A DNA stretch of 64,000 nucleotides from Bradyrhizobium xenonodulans (GCF_027594865.1 NZ_CP089391.1:124001-188000), one strand, 5' to 3'. Positions 46,464-57,095 are shown, counted from the first letter of the stretch. Numbers and translations: made by a program. The notes: a model not told the origin generated them from the sequence alone.

Positions 46464-47552
46464 TCAGCCCCCCAAAAGGCGGCTGACGATGCGGGCGGCG
46501 TAGTCCACGGTCGGGATCACGCGGGCATAATTCAGCCGTGTCGGCCCGATCACACCCAAAACACCGACGATATGGCCGGCGGCATCCCGATACGGCGAGA
46601 TGATGGTGGAGGAGCCTGACAAGGAAAACAGCTTGTTCTCCGAACCGATGAAAATGCGCACGCCTTCCGCGGTTTCGGCCCTGCCGAGCAGGTCGATCAC
46701 GCCGCGCTTGGTCTCGAGGTCGTCGAACAGAAGGCGCACGCGCTCCAGATCCTCCAGCGCATGCAGATCCTCGAGCAGATTGGCGTGGCCGCGGACGATG
46801 AGCTGGCGGTCCTCGTTCTCGCCGCCGGACCAGCTCGCAATCCCGGCCGAGATCACCTTTTGCGTCAGTTGGTCGAGCTCGGCACGAGCCTCCCCGAGCG
46901 CGGTCTCGAGCTCGAGCCGCGCCTCGGCCAGTGTGCGGCCGCGGATGCGCGCATTGAGGAAATTGCCGGCCTCGGTGATCGCCGAGGAGGGAACTCCCGG
47001 CGGCAGCGACAGCACGCGGTTTTCGACCTGGCCATCCTCGCCAACCAGGATCACCAGCGCCTTCTCCGGTTCCAGCCGGACGAATTCGATGTGCTTCAGC
47101 CGCGCATTGGATTTCGGCGTCAGCACCACGGCCGCGGCGCGCGTGAGGCCGGACAGCCGCGTCAGCGCCTGGTCCAGCGCCGCCTCGACCGATTGCGCGT
47201 GCCCGACGGTGGCAAGCTGGCTCTGGATCGACTGCCGCTCGGGCTCGGTGAGATCGCCAACCTGCATCAAGGCATCGACGAAGAAGCGCAGGCCGAGTTC
47301 CGTCGGCAGCCGGCCGGCGGAGGTGTGCGGGGCGTAGATCAGCCCCAGCTGTTCCAGATCGGCCATCACATTGCGGACGGAGGCCGGCGACAGCGGCATG
47401 GCGATCAGCCGCGAGATATTGCGCGAGCCCACCGGCTCGCCGGTCGCGAGATAGCTTTCGACAATTTGACGAAAGATGTCGCGAGAACGCTCGTTGAGCT
47501 GGGCGAGGCCTGCGCGCGGCGCGATCAGATGGATCGGATCGTGATGGGCCAC
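46464..47552 (-). CDS. hrcA: Heat-inducible transcription repressor HrcA
   Basis: The 362-residue repressor starts with GTG and has the N-terminal winged helix ([43 protein letters not shown]). The GAF-like and dimer domains end in [19 protein letters not shown]. HrcA binds CIRCE elements (TTAGCACTC-N9-GAGTGCTAA), mostly at groESL. No CIRCE sequence occurs in the upstream regions here, so the window genes are probably under RpoH or housekeeping control. Confidence 0.97.
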   Translation of the reverse strand: MAHHDPIHLIAPRAGLAQLNERSRDIFRQIVESYLATGEPVGSRNISRLIAMPLSPASVRNVMADLEQLGLIYAPHTSAGRLPTELGLRFFVDALMQVGDLTEPERQSIQSQLATVGHAQSVEAALDQALTRLSGLTRAAAVVLTPKSNARLKHIEFVRLEPEKALVILVGEDGQVENRVLSLPPGVPSSAITEAGNFLNARIRGRTLAEARLELETALGEARAELDQLTQKVISAGIASWSGGENEDRQLIVRGHANLLEDLHALEDLERVRLLFDDLETKRGVIDLLGRAETAEGVRIFIGSENKLFSLSGSSTIISPYRDAAGHIVGVLGVIGPTRLNYARVIPTVDYAARIVSRLLGG

Positions 47553-47579
47553 AGACGATAACTCCTCTCAGATGCTCAT

Positions 47580-47608
47580 AATTTGTCCATCCCCGAGGCT
47601 TCTGACAA
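47580..47608 (-). promoter_or_regulatory. Candidate promoter of hrcA-grpE
   Basis: On the minus strand TTGTCA is followed after 17 bases by CAAATT, 28 bases before the hrcA GTG. The -35 is good and the -10 is weak. Confidence 0.4.
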
Positions 47609-47720
47609 GCGTGGCGTTTGCGGGGTGGAAAACCGGGGGTGAAAAAGCCTTGTCCTCCCCACTCACCCCCCCTACAAGCACCGCGAACAGCCCTTTTCCG
47701 AGAGTTTTGGAGGATTCCCC

Positions 47721-48434
47721 ATGCGGCCAAGCCGCCGTGCGCCCGACGAATTGCGCCCCGTGACGCTGGAGCGCGGCGTGGTCAAATATGCGGAAGGCTC
47801 CTGCCTGGTGAAATTCGGCGACACTCATGTGCTGGTGACAGCCACGCTGGAGGACCGCCTGCCGCCGTGGCTGAAGGGCCAGGGCCGCGGCTGGGTCACC
47901 GCCGAATATGGCATGCTGCCGCGCGCGACCTCCGAACGCACCCGCCGCGAAGCCTCTGCGGGCAAGCAGAGCGGCCGCACCGTCGAGATCCAGCGCCTGA
48001 TCGGCCGCTCGCTTCGCACCATCGTCGACCTCGAAGCCCTCGGCGAGCGCCAGATCACGGTCGATTGCGACGTGCTCCAGGCCGACGGCGGCACGCGCAC
48101 GGCCTCGATCACCGGCGCCTGGGTCGCGCTCGCCGATTGCATCGGCTGGATGAAGGCGCGCAACATGGTCAAGGCCAACGTGATGCGCGACAACGTCGCC
48201 GCAATCTCCTGCGGCATCTACAACGGTACCCCCGTGCTCGACCTCGACTATGCCGAGGATTCGGAAGCCCAGACCGACGCCAATTTCGTCATGACCGGCG
48301 ATGGCCGCATCATCGAGGTGCAGGGCACCGCGGAACGCGAGCCGTTCACGCAGGACGAGTTCCTTGCGCTGATGGCGCTGGCACAGAAGGGCATCGCGCG
48401 TCTGGTGGACTTGCAGAAACTGGCTGTCGCGTAG
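47721..48434 (+). CDS. rph: Ribonuclease PH
   Basis: RNase PH trims tRNA 3' ends by phosphorolysis. The 237-residue protein shows [20 protein letters not shown], the basic [35 protein letters not shown] core and the phosphate-site region. TTGGAGGA precedes the ATG. It heads a run with rdgB and hemW and is divergent from hrcA. Confidence 0.97.
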   Translation: MRPSRRAPDELRPVTLERGVVKYAEGSCLVKFGDTHVLVTATLEDRLPPWLKGQGRGWVTAEYGMLPRATSERTRREASAGKQSGRTVEIQRLIGRSLRTIVDLEALGERQITVDCDVLQADGGTRTASITGAWVALADCIGWMKARNMVKANVMRDNVAAISCGIYNGTPVLDLDYAEDSEAQTDANFVMTGDGRIIEVQGTAEREPFTQDEFLALMALAQKGIARLVDLQKLAVA

Positions 48435-48445
48435 TCAATAGGCCC

Positions 48446-49081
48446 ATGCACCGCCGAATCACCGGAAAGCTCGTCATCGCGACCCACAATCCCGGCAAGC
48501 TCGCCGAGATAAAGGAGCTGCTCGCGCCTTACGGCGTCGAGGCGGTGTCGGCCGGTGAGCTCGGCCTCGCCGAGCCGGAAGAGACCGGCAACGATTTTCG
48601 TAGCAACGCCGCGATCAAGGCGATCGCGGCCGCGCAGGCGACCAAGCTGCCCGCGTTCGCCGATGATTCCGGCATCGTGGTCGATGCGCTCGACGGCGCG
48701 CCCGGGATCTACAGTGCGCGCTGGGCCGGACCGAAGAAGGATTTTGCTGCGGCGATGGCGCAGATCGAGCGCCTGTTGCAGGAGCGCGGCGCGACCACGC
48801 CCGACAAGCGCAAAGCACATTTCGTCTCGGCGCTCTGCGTCGCCTGGCCCGACGATCATCTCGAAGAGGTCGAGGCACGCGTCGACGGCACACTGGTCTG
48901 GCCGCCGCGCGGGAATGCCGGCTTCGGCTACGATCCGATGTTTTTGCCTGACGGACACGGCCGCACCTTCGGCGAGATGGAAAGCATCGAGAAGCACGGG
49001 CTGCCGCCGCTCGGCCTCGGCCTGTCGCACCGCGCCCGCGCCTTCGTGAAACTGGCGGAGATCTGCCTTGAGCCGCGCTAA
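48446..49081 (+). CDS. rdgB: dITP/XTP pyrophosphatase
   Basis: The 211-residue Ham1-family enzyme removes non-canonical purine nucleotides. Motifs are [52 protein letters not shown] and the C-terminal LSHRARA. It starts 11 bp after rph and overlaps the hemW start by 14 bp. Confidence 0.97.
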   Translation: MHRRITGKLVIATHNPGKLAEIKELLAPYGVEAVSAGELGLAEPEETGNDFRSNAAIKAIAAAQATKLPAFADDSGIVVDALDGAPGIYSARWAGPKKDFAAAMAQIERLLQERGATTPDKRKAHFVSALCVAWPDDHLEEVEARVDGTLVWPPRGNAGFGYDPMFLPDGHGRTFGEMESIEKHGLPPLGLGLSHRARAFVKLAEICLEPR

Positions 49082-50222
49082 GGAAGCCTTCGGCGTCTAC
49101 GTGCACTGGCCGTTCTGCCTGTCGAAGTGCCCCTATTGCGACTTCAACAGCCATGTCCGCCACGCCGCGATCGACGAGACACGCTTTGCCTCCGCCTTCG
49201 CGCGCGAGATTGCAACCACCGCCGAGCGTTCGCCCGGCCGCGAGGTGACCTCGATCTTCCTCGGCGGCGGCACGCCGTCCTTGATGCAGCCCGCAACGGT
49301 CGGCGCCGTGCTCGATGCGATCGGCAAGCACTGGACGGTCGCCAATGACGTCGAGGTCACGCTCGAAGCAAATCCGACCAGCGTCGAAGCCACGCGCTTC
49401 GCCGGCTATCGCGCAGCCGGCGTCAACCGTGTCTCCCTCGGCGTGCAGGCGCTCGACGATGCCTCGCTGAAGGCGCTCGGCCGCATGCATAGCGCGCGCG
49501 AGGCACTCGATGCCGTCGCGATCGCACGCCGTTCGTTCGACCGCTATTCGTTCGACCTGATCTACGCCCGCCCCGACCAGACGCCGGCGATGTGGGCCGA
49601 CGAGCTTCGCCTCGCGATCGATGAGGCGGCCGAGCATCTGTCGCTTTATCAATTGACGATCGAGGAAGGCACGCCGTTCTTCGGCCTGCATCAGGCCGGC
49701 AAATTGAAGACGCCGGACGAAGCCGTCGCGCGCGCGCTCTACGACGTCACGCAGGAGACCTGTGACAAGCTCGGCCTGCCCGCCTACGAGATTTCCAACC
49801 ACGCGCGGCGCGGCGCCGAGTGCCGGCACAATCTGGTCTACTGGCGCGGCGAGGAATATGCCGGCATCGGCCCCGGCGCCCATGGCCGCCTCGACATCGA
49901 CGGCGTGCGCCATGCCACTGCCACAGAGAAGCGCCCCGAAGCCTGGCTGATGCGCGTCGAGACCAACGGCCACGGTGTCGTCACCGACGATCTCCTCAAC
50001 AGCGAAGAACGTGCCGACGAATTTTTGCTGATGGGATTGCGTTTGGCTGAGGGTATCGACCCCGAGCGTTACAAGGCGCTGTCGGGCCGCTCGCTCGATC
50101 CCAAGCGCATCACGCTGCTGCGCGAAGAAGGCGCGATCACGGTCGATGCCACGGGCCGTCTGCGCGTGACCAGCAGCGGATTCCCGGTGCTCGATGCGGT
50201 GGTTGCGGATCTCGCGGCGTAG
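49068..50222 (+). CDS. hemW: Radical SAM heme chaperone HemW
   Basis: The 384-residue protein starts with TTG within the end of rdgB. The radical SAM cluster is CLSKCPYC (Cys17, Cys21, Cys24), followed by [11 protein letters not shown] and [14 protein letters not shown] HemN-like C-terminus contains [13 protein letters not shown]. It resembles coproporphyrinogen dehydrogenase HemN, but the following residue pattern (YCDF) and neighbourhood with rdgB are typical of HemW, which inserts heme into respiratory enzymes. Confidence 0.94.
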   Translation: MSRAKEAFGVYVHWPFCLSKCPYCDFNSHVRHAAIDETRFASAFAREIATTAERSPGREVTSIFLGGGTPSLMQPATVGAVLDAIGKHWTVANDVEVTLEANPTSVEATRFAGYRAAGVNRVSLGVQALDDASLKALGRMHSAREALDAVAIARRSFDRYSFDLIYARPDQTPAMWADELRLAIDEAAEHLSLYQLTIEEGTPFFGLHQAGKLKTPDEAVARALYDVTQETCDKLGLPAYEISNHARRGAECRHNLVYWRGEEYAGIGPGAHGRLDIDGVRHATATEKRPEAWLMRVETNGHGVVTDDLLNSEERADEFLLMGLRLAEGIDPERYKALSGRSLDPKRITLLREEGAITVDATGRLRVTSSGFPVLDAVVADLAA

Positions 50223-50231
50223 CGAGATCTC

Positions 50232-50322
50232 GTAGGGTGGGCAAAGGCGCACTTGCGCCGTGCCCACCAATTCCATGTGATAGCTGAGAGATCGTGGGCA
50301 CGCTTCGCTTTGCCCACCCTAC
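50232..50322. repeat. Palindromic intergenic repeat, family D copy 2
   Basis: It has the same outer arms GTAGGGTGGGCAAAG / CTTTGCCCACCCTAC as the element at 36049-36138, with inner GTGCCCAC/GTGGGCAC. It lies between the convergent hemW and LpoA-like genes. Confidence 0.9.
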
Positions 50323-50339
50323 GGCAGCGTCGTCCTGAG

Positions 50340-51593
50340 CTACGCCCCAAAACTCTTCGGCGAGCCCGCCACCGCGACGCCGCCGCCGGTCGACACCTTC
50401 ATCACTGCGAGGCCCCGCTCATTCGTGCCGTCCGCGCGGAAGCGGAACAGTCCGTCGATGCCGGCGAAGCCGGACGGATTGGTGAGCACGTCGGGCGCGA
50501 AGCGCGTGGTGCCCTGCGTGCGCGCGAGCGCGGCGACGAGGGCGACGGCGTCATAGGCGAGTGTGGCGGTGCGGATCGGCTCGGCGCCATACTTCGTGCG
50601 ATAGCGGCCGGAGAAGGCGCGGAAACCGGCCGGATCGGGCGCGGCGTAGAGACCGCCTTGCAAGTTCTGGCTGGCATAGACGCGCGGGCTGTCCCACAGG
50701 CCGGTGCCGAGCAGCTGGATGTTGCGCAAATTAGCACCTGCGGCCGTCATTGCATCGGCCACCGTCACCACCGCGTCGCCGTCATCGGCGATGAACAGCG
50801 CATCCGCGCTGCCGAGCTGCTGTGCCACGGTGCGCGCCGGTGTGGCGCGATCGGCACCGTATTTCTCGAACGCGACGATGCGCCCGCCGCGGCGCGGCAC
50901 CGCCGCCTTCACCGCGGCCTCGACCACATTGCCATAGGCATTGTCGGGCACGAGCACGGCGACGGAGCGCTTTCCGATGCTGGCGGAATATTCGACGATG
51001 CGGTTGACGTCGGACTCCGGCAGGAAGCTGAGCAGATACACGCCGCGACCGGCGATGCTGGAATCGGTCGAGAACGCGATCACCGAGATGCCGCGTGCGC
51101 GCGCGACCTGCGCAACAGCCGGCACGGACTGCGCGAACAGCGGCCCCAGGATGATCTCGGCGCCTTCGTCGACCGCCTGCTGGGCGCCCTGTTGCGCACC
51201 CTGCGGGCTGCCGTTGTCGTCCTTGATCAGGAGCTGGACGTTGGGATTCTGGAACTCGGCCAGCGCCATCTCGGCGGCGTTGCGCATCGACTGCGCGGCA
51301 AGCCCGGCATTGCCCGCGGCCGAAAGCGGCAGGATCACCGCGACCTTGACCCCGCCCGTGCCGGCGGTCGTCGCCTGCTGCGGCGGCCCGGCCGGCTGGG
51401 CCGGCGGCGGGGAGGAGCTGCTGAACGGGTTGGAGAACTGGCTGAGGCTCTGCTGCACGCCGGCGCAGGCCGACAGCAGCGGCGCGCCGAGCAACAGGCC
51501 GAGCGCACTCCGCCGGGTCGCCCCTGATATCGAGGGCCCCTGAACGGGAGACTCCTCCGAAGAGGACGATCTGGGATCACGCGGGCCCGGCAT
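50340..51593 (-). CDS. LpoA-like penicillin-binding protein activator lipoprotein
   Basis: The 417-residue protein has a lipoprotein signal with lipobox LSAC (Cys43), preceded by RR. A Ser/Pro-rich linker leads to a periplasmic-binding-protein-like type I fold (KVAVILPLSAAGNAGLAAQSM, IILGPLFAQSVPAVAQVARARG, DNAYGNVVEAAVK). This is the C-terminal half of E. coli LpoA (YraM), and the TPR-like N-half is missing. It is divergent from rsmI and yraN, the same neighbours as lpoA in E. coli. Activation of a class A PBP is inferred; an ABC-type ligand-binding role is the alternative. Confidence 0.82.
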   Translation of the reverse strand: MPGPRDPRSSSSEESPVQGPSISGATRRSALGLLLGAPLLSACAGVQQSLSQFSNPFSSSSPPPAQPAGPPQQATTAGTGGVKVAVILPLSAAGNAGLAAQSMRNAAEMALAEFQNPNVQLLIKDDNGSPQGAQQGAQQAVDEGAEIILGPLFAQSVPAVAQVARARGISVIAFSTDSSIAGRGVYLLSFLPESDVNRIVEYSASIGKRSVAVLVPDNAYGNVVEAAVKAAVPRRGGRIVAFEKYGADRATPARTVAQQLGSADALFIADDGDAVVTVADAMTAAGANLRNIQLLGTGLWDSPRVYASQNLQGGLYAAPDPAGFRAFSGRYRTKYGAEPIRTATLAYDAVALVAALARTQGTTRFAPDVLTNPSGFAGIDGLFRFRADGTNERGLAVMKVSTGGGVAVAGSPKSFGA

Positions 51594-51933
51594 GGCAGCT
51601 TCTCTTCTGACTTGCCGTTGCCGGCCGGTCACAACATTCTTTCCACGACACAAGCCGCGGATTCAGGCATATTGTCGGCAAATAGTTAACCAAAACAAAA
51701 GGATAATAACCGCTTAACGCGACCGCACCTCGAGTCCTGGCCGGCTGTCCACCGTCCGTCACCCAGCATCAAGGCGGCGTTTCCGCCGCGAATATGGCGC
51801 TGATGCTTCATTCTCCAGGGAATGTGATGCCGGATGGATCACATTCCAGTCCTTCCTCACCCCTCACCTCGGCACGATCTTTTTCGGAGGACCGGTTCCC
51901 AGCCCCCGGGATCATGCCTAAGTTCGATTCATT
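51594..51933. other. Divergent intergenic region LpoA-like / rsmI
   Basis: No gene is supported. The AT-rich core around 51670-51715 (AATAGTTAACCAAAACAAAAGG) is the likely promoter zone. A strong 10-bp inverted repeat is present at 51820-51848, listed separately. Confidence 0.55.
51820..51848. promoter_or_regulatory. Inverted repeat GGAATGTGAT / ATCACATTCC upstream of rsmI
   Basis: Perfect 10-base arms flank a 9-base loop, 85 bases before the rsmI start. TGTGA and TCACA within it resemble CRP/FNR half-sites, but the spacing of 11 is wrong for those regulators. Confidence 0.55.
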
Positions 51934-52884
51934 ATGCGCGCAAAGCCGGCCCCGATAAATACGCCTGAAGGCCCAGACGCCGCCCCGCGCGGTTTCTCCA
52001 TCGATGCCCATCGGCTTGCCGTGCCGAAGGCGTCGCCGGGCCTCCATCTGGTCGCGACCCCGATCGGCAATCTCGGTGACATCACGCTGCGGGCGCTTCA
52101 GACGCTCGCCGGCGTCGACGTCATCGCCTGCGAGGACACCCGCATCACGCGGCGCCTGACCGAGCGCTACGCCATCACGGCGCAGCTCAAGCAGTACCAC
52201 GAGCACAATGCCGAAGCCGCGCGTCCCAGAATCCTGGAGGCGCTGGCAGCGGGCGGCTCGGTCGCGCTGGTGTCGGACGCCGGCACGCCGCTGATCTCCG
52301 ATCCCGGCTTCAAGCTGGTGCGCGAGGTCTGCGCGGCCGGCCACGCGGTCCATGCGTTGCCCGGCCCGTCCTCGGTGCTGGTGGCGCTGTCGGTCGCCGC
52401 GCTGCCGACCGACCGCTTCTTCTTTGAGGGCTTTTTGCCGGCGAAATCAGTCGCGCGAAAATCGCGCCTCACGGAGCTGGCGCGCATCGATGCGACGCTG
52501 GTGATGTTCGAATCCGGCAATCGCGTGCAGGACACGCTCGCCGAGCTCGCCGAGATCATGGGCACGCGCGAGGCCGCGATCTGCCGCGAGCTGACCAAGC
52601 TGCACGAGGAGATTTCGCGCGCGACGCTGAATGAGCTGGCGCGCGATGCCGACACGCTGGAGACCCGCGGCGAATTCGTGCTGGTGATCGCTCCGCCAGC
52701 GGCCGATGCCGAAATGCTGACATCGGATGCGCTGGACGAGCTCCTGCGCGAGCAACTTGCCGCGCACAGCGTCAAGGATGCCGTCGCGCATGCGGTCGCG
52801 CTCTCGGGCCGGCCGCGCCGCGAGGTCTATGCCCGCGCGCTCGAACTCGCCAAGAATTTACGGGGCGGCGATGGCCAAGAGTGA
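51934..52884 (+). CDS. rsmI: 16S rRNA (cytidine-1402) 2'-O-methyltransferase
   Basis: The 316-residue SAM enzyme has the tetrapyrrole-methylase fold: [41 protein letters not shown] and ALPGPSSVL. An N-terminal extension of about 30 residues precedes the domain. It methylates C1402 in the ribosomal P-site. It overlaps yraN by 14 bp. Confidence 0.96.
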   Translation: MRAKPAPINTPEGPDAAPRGFSIDAHRLAVPKASPGLHLVATPIGNLGDITLRALQTLAGVDVIACEDTRITRRLTERYAITAQLKQYHEHNAEAARPRILEALAAGGSVALVSDAGTPLISDPGFKLVREVCAAGHAVHALPGPSSVLVALSVAALPTDRFFFEGFLPAKSVARKSRLTELARIDATLVMFESGNRVQDTLAELAEIMGTREAAICRELTKLHEEISRATLNELARDADTLETRGEFVLVIAPPAADAEMLTSDALDELLREQLAAHSVKDAVAHAVALSGRPRREVYARALELAKNLRGGDGQE

Positions 52885-53269
52885 GGGCGTGGAACCGAAA
52901 GTCGCATCGCCCAAGCGCGTCGCCGCGTTCCGCACCGGCATCTCCGCCGAGAGCCGCGCCGCCGCCTATCTCATGGCCAAGGGCTACCGCATCCTCGCCA
53001 AGCGCTTCCGCACGCCGCATGGCGAGATCGACATCGTGGCGCGCCGCCGCAACCTCATTGCCTTCGTCGAGGTCAAGGCGCGCGCGACGCTGGATGACGC
53101 CGCTTTCGCCGTCACCCCGCGCCAGCAGCAACGCATCATCGACGCCGCACAAGGCTGGCTCGTAGCGCATCCCGAGCATGCCGAATTCGAATTGCGATTC
53201 GACGCCATGCTGATTGCGCCGCGCTCGCTTCCGCGCCATGTGTTGGCGGCATTCGACGCCTCGACCTGA
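52871..53269 (+). CDS. YraN family (UPF0102) endonuclease-like protein
   Basis: The 132-residue protein has the restriction-endonuclease-like core [29 protein letters not shown], with the Asp, Glu-x-Lys nuclease triad. The family is small, widespread and lacks a firm function. The ATG lies in the end of rsmI, so they are coupled, matching the rsmI-yraN pairing of E. coli. Confidence 0.9.
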   Translation: MAKSEGVEPKVASPKRVAAFRTGISAESRAAAYLMAKGYRILAKRFRTPHGEIDIVARRRNLIAFVEVKARATLDDAAFAVTPRQQQRIIDAAQGWLVAHPEHAEFELRFDAMLIAPRSLPRHVLAAFDAST

Positions 53270-53279
53270 AAGGCAGACC

Positions 53280-54224
53280 ATGAAACTCAACGTCGCCGTC
53301 CAGATGGACCCCATCGCCCGCATCAACATCAAGGGCGATTCGACCTTTGCGCTGCTCCTGGAGGCACAGAAGCGTGGCCACGGCTTGTCCTATTACACAC
53401 CGGACAAGCTCTCGATGGTCGGCGAGGAGATTGTCGCCCCCGTCCAGCTCCTGACCGTTCGCGACGAGCCAGGCAATCACTTTACGCTCGGCGAGCCCAG
53501 GCGCGAGGCGCTGAACGGCTTTGACGTCGTGCTGCTGCGCCAGGATCCGCCGTTCGACCTCGCCTACATCACCTCGACGCACCTTTTGGAGCGCATCCAT
53601 CCCAAAACGCTGGTCGTCAACGATCCGGCCTCGGTGCGCAATGCGCCGGAAAAGCTGTTCGTGATGAACTTTCCGCAATTGATGCCGCCGACCCTGATCT
53701 CGCGCGACCTCGACGAGATCAACGCCTTCCGCGACAAGCACGGCGCTGTCGTGATGAAGCCGCTGCACGGCCATGGCGGCGCAGCGGTGTTCCGCGTGAT
53801 GCCGCAGGACATGAATTTCGGCTCGCTGTTCGACATGTTCTCGGTGACGTTCAGGGAGCCCTGGGTAATCCAGCAGTTCATCCCCGAGGTGAAGCACGGC
53901 GACAAGCGCATCATCCTCGTCAACGGCGAGTTCGCCGGCGCGGTGAACCGTGTGCCGGCCGCCGACGACCTCCGCTCCAACATGGTGCGCGGCGGCGCGG
54001 CGCAGGAGACCGAGCTCACCCCGCGCGAGCGCGAAATCTGCGCCACCGTCGGCCCGGCGCTGCGCGAACGCGGCCTGCTGTTCGTCGGCATCGACGTCAT
54101 CAACGGCAACCTCACCGAGATCAACGTGACCTCGCCAACGGGCATCCGCGCCATCGCGAAGCTGGGCGGCCCGGACGTGGCGGCGAAGGTCTGGGACGTA
54201 ATCGAGCAGAAGCGGGCGAAGTAA
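53280..54224 (+). CDS. gshB: Glutathione synthetase
   Basis: The 314-residue ATP-grasp enzyme joins glycine to gamma-glutamylcysteine. [53 protein letters not shown] and the end [14 protein letters not shown] are all GshB signatures. It starts 10 bp after yraN. Glutathione matches the GST gene in this window. Confidence 0.97.
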   Translation: MKLNVAVQMDPIARINIKGDSTFALLLEAQKRGHGLSYYTPDKLSMVGEEIVAPVQLLTVRDEPGNHFTLGEPRREALNGFDVVLLRQDPPFDLAYITSTHLLERIHPKTLVVNDPASVRNAPEKLFVMNFPQLMPPTLISRDLDEINAFRDKHGAVVMKPLHGHGGAAVFRVMPQDMNFGSLFDMFSVTFREPWVIQQFIPEVKHGDKRIILVNGEFAGAVNRVPAADDLRSNMVRGGAAQETELTPREREICATVGPALRERGLLFVGIDVINGNLTEINVTSPTGIRAIAKLGGPDVAAKVWDVIEQKRAK

Positions 54225-54702
54225 GGGCCGGCCGTAGCCCGAGGCGCCAACCCATCACCGTCACCCCCGCGCAACGGCGAAGCCGTTGTCGCTGGAGGTG
54301 GCCGCTCCTTCAGCGGCCCTCGAAGGGCGACGGCCCGGCTGCATCCCGGCCGCAGATCCTTCGAGGCTCCCGGCGCGACGCTTTGCATCGCGCCACTCGC
54401 ACCTCGGGATGACGGATCACCAGTGTCCGCGCGGCGCGCCGTGATGGCGAGCCACACACCTCACTAACCACCCATTCACCATGACGCCGCGCGCGTCATG
54501 CGAACGTATGAGCCGTCACTCGTGTTTCTACGGGGCCACTGGCCGACCGGCTAACGCGACGTTCACCATCTGCGGAAAGACCGCACCGCGGCCGGCGATC
54601 GCATTCGGCCTCGCAACACCCCTTATACTTTTACTCCCTACTCATCGACATTGGGGAACCCGCCACGTGCGGTTCGAGTGCCCCACGTAAGAGTAAAAGC
54701 GT
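54225..54702. other. Repeat-rich spacer between gshB and cpaB
   Basis: The first 200 bases are a palindromic repeat with stems such as CAACGGCGAAGCCGTTG and GCCGCTCCTTCAGCGGC, and a CCGTC/GACGG outer pair (about 54262-54422). A 21-base near-perfect palindrome follows at 54480. A 69-codon reading from 54481 is low in coding character and rejected. The region before cpaB contains TATACT (54624-54629), a possible -10, without a good -35. Confidence 0.6.
54480..54500. promoter_or_regulatory. Palindrome CATGACGC / GCGTCATG upstream of cpaB
   Basis: Eight-base arms flank the 5-base centre CGCGC, about 200 bases upstream of cpaB. It shares the core ATGACGC/GCGTCAT with the palindrome in front of hpf. 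Confidence 0.5.
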
Positions 54703-55515
54703 ATGAACACCGCACGCATTGTCGTTCTCGTCATCGCGCTGGGCGCCGGCGGCGTCGCTGCGTATCTGGCGAGCGGCTTCGACAACAAGCCCGCGCCCGT
54801 TCTTCCCGTCGCCGAAAAGCTGCCGACGGTCGAGGTGCTGGTCGCGAAGAACGACATCCAGCTCGGCCAGGCCGTCAAGCCCGAGGATCTGCAATGGCAG
54901 ACCTGGCCGGCGGCGACCGCAAGCAACGCCTTCATCCGCCGCGACAACAGGCCCGAGGCGCAGACCCAGATCGCAGGCTCGATCGCGCGCGTGCCGCTGA
55001 TGCAGGGCGAGCCGATCCGCGAGCAGAAGCTGGTCAAGGCCGAAGGCTCCGGCTTCATGGCCGCGATCCTGCCCTCCGGCATGCGGGCCGTTTCCACCGA
55101 GATTTCCGCCGAGACCGGCGCCGGCGGCTTCATCCTGCCGAACGACCGCGTCGACATCGTGCTGACGCGCCGCCTGAAGAATCCCGACGCCAACGGCCCG
55201 ACCGGCGGCAACGACCTGATCCTGTCCGAGGTCATCCTGACCAATATCCGCGTGCTCGCGATCGACCAGGCGCCGAAGGAAAAGGACGGCCAGAACGCCG
55301 TCGTCGGCAAGACCGTCACGCTCGAGCTCAAGCCCGACCAGGTCGCCACGCTCTCGGCCGCGCGCCAGGGCGGCACGCTGACGCTCGCGCTCCGGAGCAT
55401 CGTCGATGCCAACGCGGTCGATCTCAAGCTCGACGACCAGACAGCCAAGCGTTCCGGCGGCGTGAACGTGATCCGCTACGGCGTGCAGGCACAGCAACTG
55501 ACGTCACAGAAGTGA
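54703..55515 (+). CDS. cpaB: Flp pilus assembly protein CpaB
   Basis: The 270-residue periplasmic protein has an N-terminal membrane anchor (about 4-24) and a SAF domain (VEVLVAKNDIQLGQAVKPEDLQWQTWP). RcpC/CpaB features follow: GMRAVSTEISAETGAGGFILPNDRVDIVLT. It stabilises the secretin of the Tad pilus. It heads the cpaBCDE run. Confidence 0.95.
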   Translation: MNTARIVVLVIALGAGGVAAYLASGFDNKPAPVLPVAEKLPTVEVLVAKNDIQLGQAVKPEDLQWQTWPAATASNAFIRRDNRPEAQTQIAGSIARVPLMQGEPIREQKLVKAEGSGFMAAILPSGMRAVSTEISAETGAGGFILPNDRVDIVLTRRLKNPDANGPTGGNDLILSEVILTNIRVLAIDQAPKEKDGQNAVVGKTVTLELKPDQVATLSAARQGGTLTLALRSIVDANAVDLKLDDQTAKRSGGVNVIRYGVQAQQLTSQK

Positions 55516-55528
55516 TGATGGGGATACC

Positions 55529-57043
55529 ATGAACTTTGGGGATGATCGCACGGGCATGCGCATTCGGGGGAAGCGCGCATACTCGTTCTGGGCAGGGGTA
55601 TTGATGCTTGGGCTGGTTGCAGCCCCCGATCTCGTTAGCGCCGCGGATGCGCCGGTCGGCGACCAGGCGCCGATGCAGGCATCGGATCTCGACATATCGC
55701 CGGTTTCGACCATCGCGCCGGCCCGCACCCGCTCGCTGTCGCTCGGCGTCGGCAAGTCCGTCGTCATCGACCTGCCGCGCGAGGTCAAGGATGTGCTGGT
55801 GGCCGATCCCAAGGTCGCCAACGCCGTGATCCGTTCGGCGCAGCGCGCCTATATCATTGGCGGTCAGGTCGGCCAGACCAATATCGTTTTCTTCACTGCC
55901 GACGGCCAGCAGGTCGCCTCCTACGACATCGCGGTGAAGCGCGACCTCAACGGCATGCGTACGGCGCTGCGCCAGTCGCTGCCGGGCGTGCAGATCGAAG
56001 GCATCGGCGACAGCGTGATGCTGACCGGCTCGGTGTCGAGCCCGGTCGAGGCCCAGCAGGCCGGCGACGTCGCCGCGAAACTCGTCGGCGGCTCGGACAA
56101 GGTCGTCAACAACATCGTCGTGCGCGGCCGCGATCAGGTGATGCTCAAGGTCGTCGTCGGCGAAGTCAGGCGCGACATCGTCAAGCAGCTGGGCGTCGAC
56201 CTCAGCGCCAGCCTCAATGCCGGCACCGCGGTGGTGAATTTCAACAACTCCAATCCGTTCTCGGTCAGCGGCGGCCCGATCGTCGGCAGCAACGGGCTCG
56301 GCGTGGCCGGTCTCGCCAAGGGCGTCGCCACCGTCAGCGCGACGATGCGCGCGATGGAAAGCGCCGGCGTGATGCGCACTTTGGCCGAGCCGAGCCTGAC
56401 CGCGATCTCCGGCGAATCCGCCACCTTCATCGCCGGCGGCGAATTCCCGATCCCCGCAGGCTATTCCTGTGACCCGGTCACTCACGTCTGTACCACCCAG
56501 GTCACCTACAAGAAGTTCGGCATCTCCCTGAACTTCACCCCGGTCGTGCTCAGCGAAGGCCGCATCAGCCTGCGCGTGATGACCGAAGTCTCGGAGCTGT
56601 CGAATACGAACGCGATCACGCTGACGCAGGCGGTGTCCTCGACCTCGAGCAACTCGATCACCATTCCCTCGGTCCAGACCCGCCGCGCCGAGACCACGCT
56701 GGAAATTCCCTCCGGCGGCTCGATGGCGATGGCCGGCCTGATCCAGCAGAAAACCAAGCAGGCGATCAACGGCCTGCCCGGCGTCGACCAGGTGCCGATC
56801 ATCGGCGCGCTGTTCCGCAGCCAGGACTTCGTCAACAACGAGACCGAGCTGATGGTGATCGTGACGCCCTATGTGGTGCGCGCGGTTGCCCAGAAGGAAT
56901 TGTCGCGGCCCGACGACGGCTTCGCGCCGGCCTCGGACGCGCAGTCGGCGCTGCTCGGCCGCATGAATCGCCTCTACGGCATCGCGCGCCGTGTCGACCC
57001 GATCGACGGGACGCGCGGCGATTTCGGCTTCATCATCGACTGA
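55529..57043 (+). CDS. cpaC: Tad pilus outer-membrane secretin CpaC
   Basis: The 504-residue protein has a signal segment (about 17-40) and an N-terminal pilus-assembly/BON-like domain (LGVGKSVVIDLPREVKDVLVADPKVA). The secretin core includes LAEPSLTAISGESATFIAGGEFPIP and PGVDQVPIIGALFRS. It forms the pore for Flp pili, and follows cpaB by 13 bp. Confidence 0.96.
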   Translation: MNFGDDRTGMRIRGKRAYSFWAGVLMLGLVAAPDLVSAADAPVGDQAPMQASDLDISPVSTIAPARTRSLSLGVGKSVVIDLPREVKDVLVADPKVANAVIRSAQRAYIIGGQVGQTNIVFFTADGQQVASYDIAVKRDLNGMRTALRQSLPGVQIEGIGDSVMLTGSVSSPVEAQQAGDVAAKLVGGSDKVVNNIVVRGRDQVMLKVVVGEVRRDIVKQLGVDLSASLNAGTAVVNFNNSNPFSVSGGPIVGSNGLGVAGLAKGVATVSATMRAMESAGVMRTLAEPSLTAISGESATFIAGGEFPIPAGYSCDPVTHVCTTQVTYKKFGISLNFTPVVLSEGRISLRVMTEVSELSNTNAITLTQAVSSTSSNSITIPSVQTRRAETTLEIPSGGSMAMAGLIQQKTKQAINGLPGVDQVPIIGALFRSQDFVNNETELMVIVTPYVVRAVAQKELSRPDDGFAPASDAQSALLGRMNRLYGIARRVDPIDGTRGDFGFIID

Positions 57044-57095
57044 AACGAACGGTTTGGGGACCGTGCAAGAAACGGGGCAAGAGGGGGACAAAGCG

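Noticed and set aside
47553..47720. CIRCE element for HrcA
   Set aside because: No TTAGCACTC-N9-GAGTGCTAA or near match is present here, nor upstream of dnaK.
51825..51845. CRP/FNR binding site
   Set aside because: Half-sites TGTGA and TCACA are 11 bases apart, not the required spacing.
54481..54690. 69-codon reading upstream of cpaB
   Set aside because: Begins inside a palindrome and has no protein-like pattern or ribosome site.
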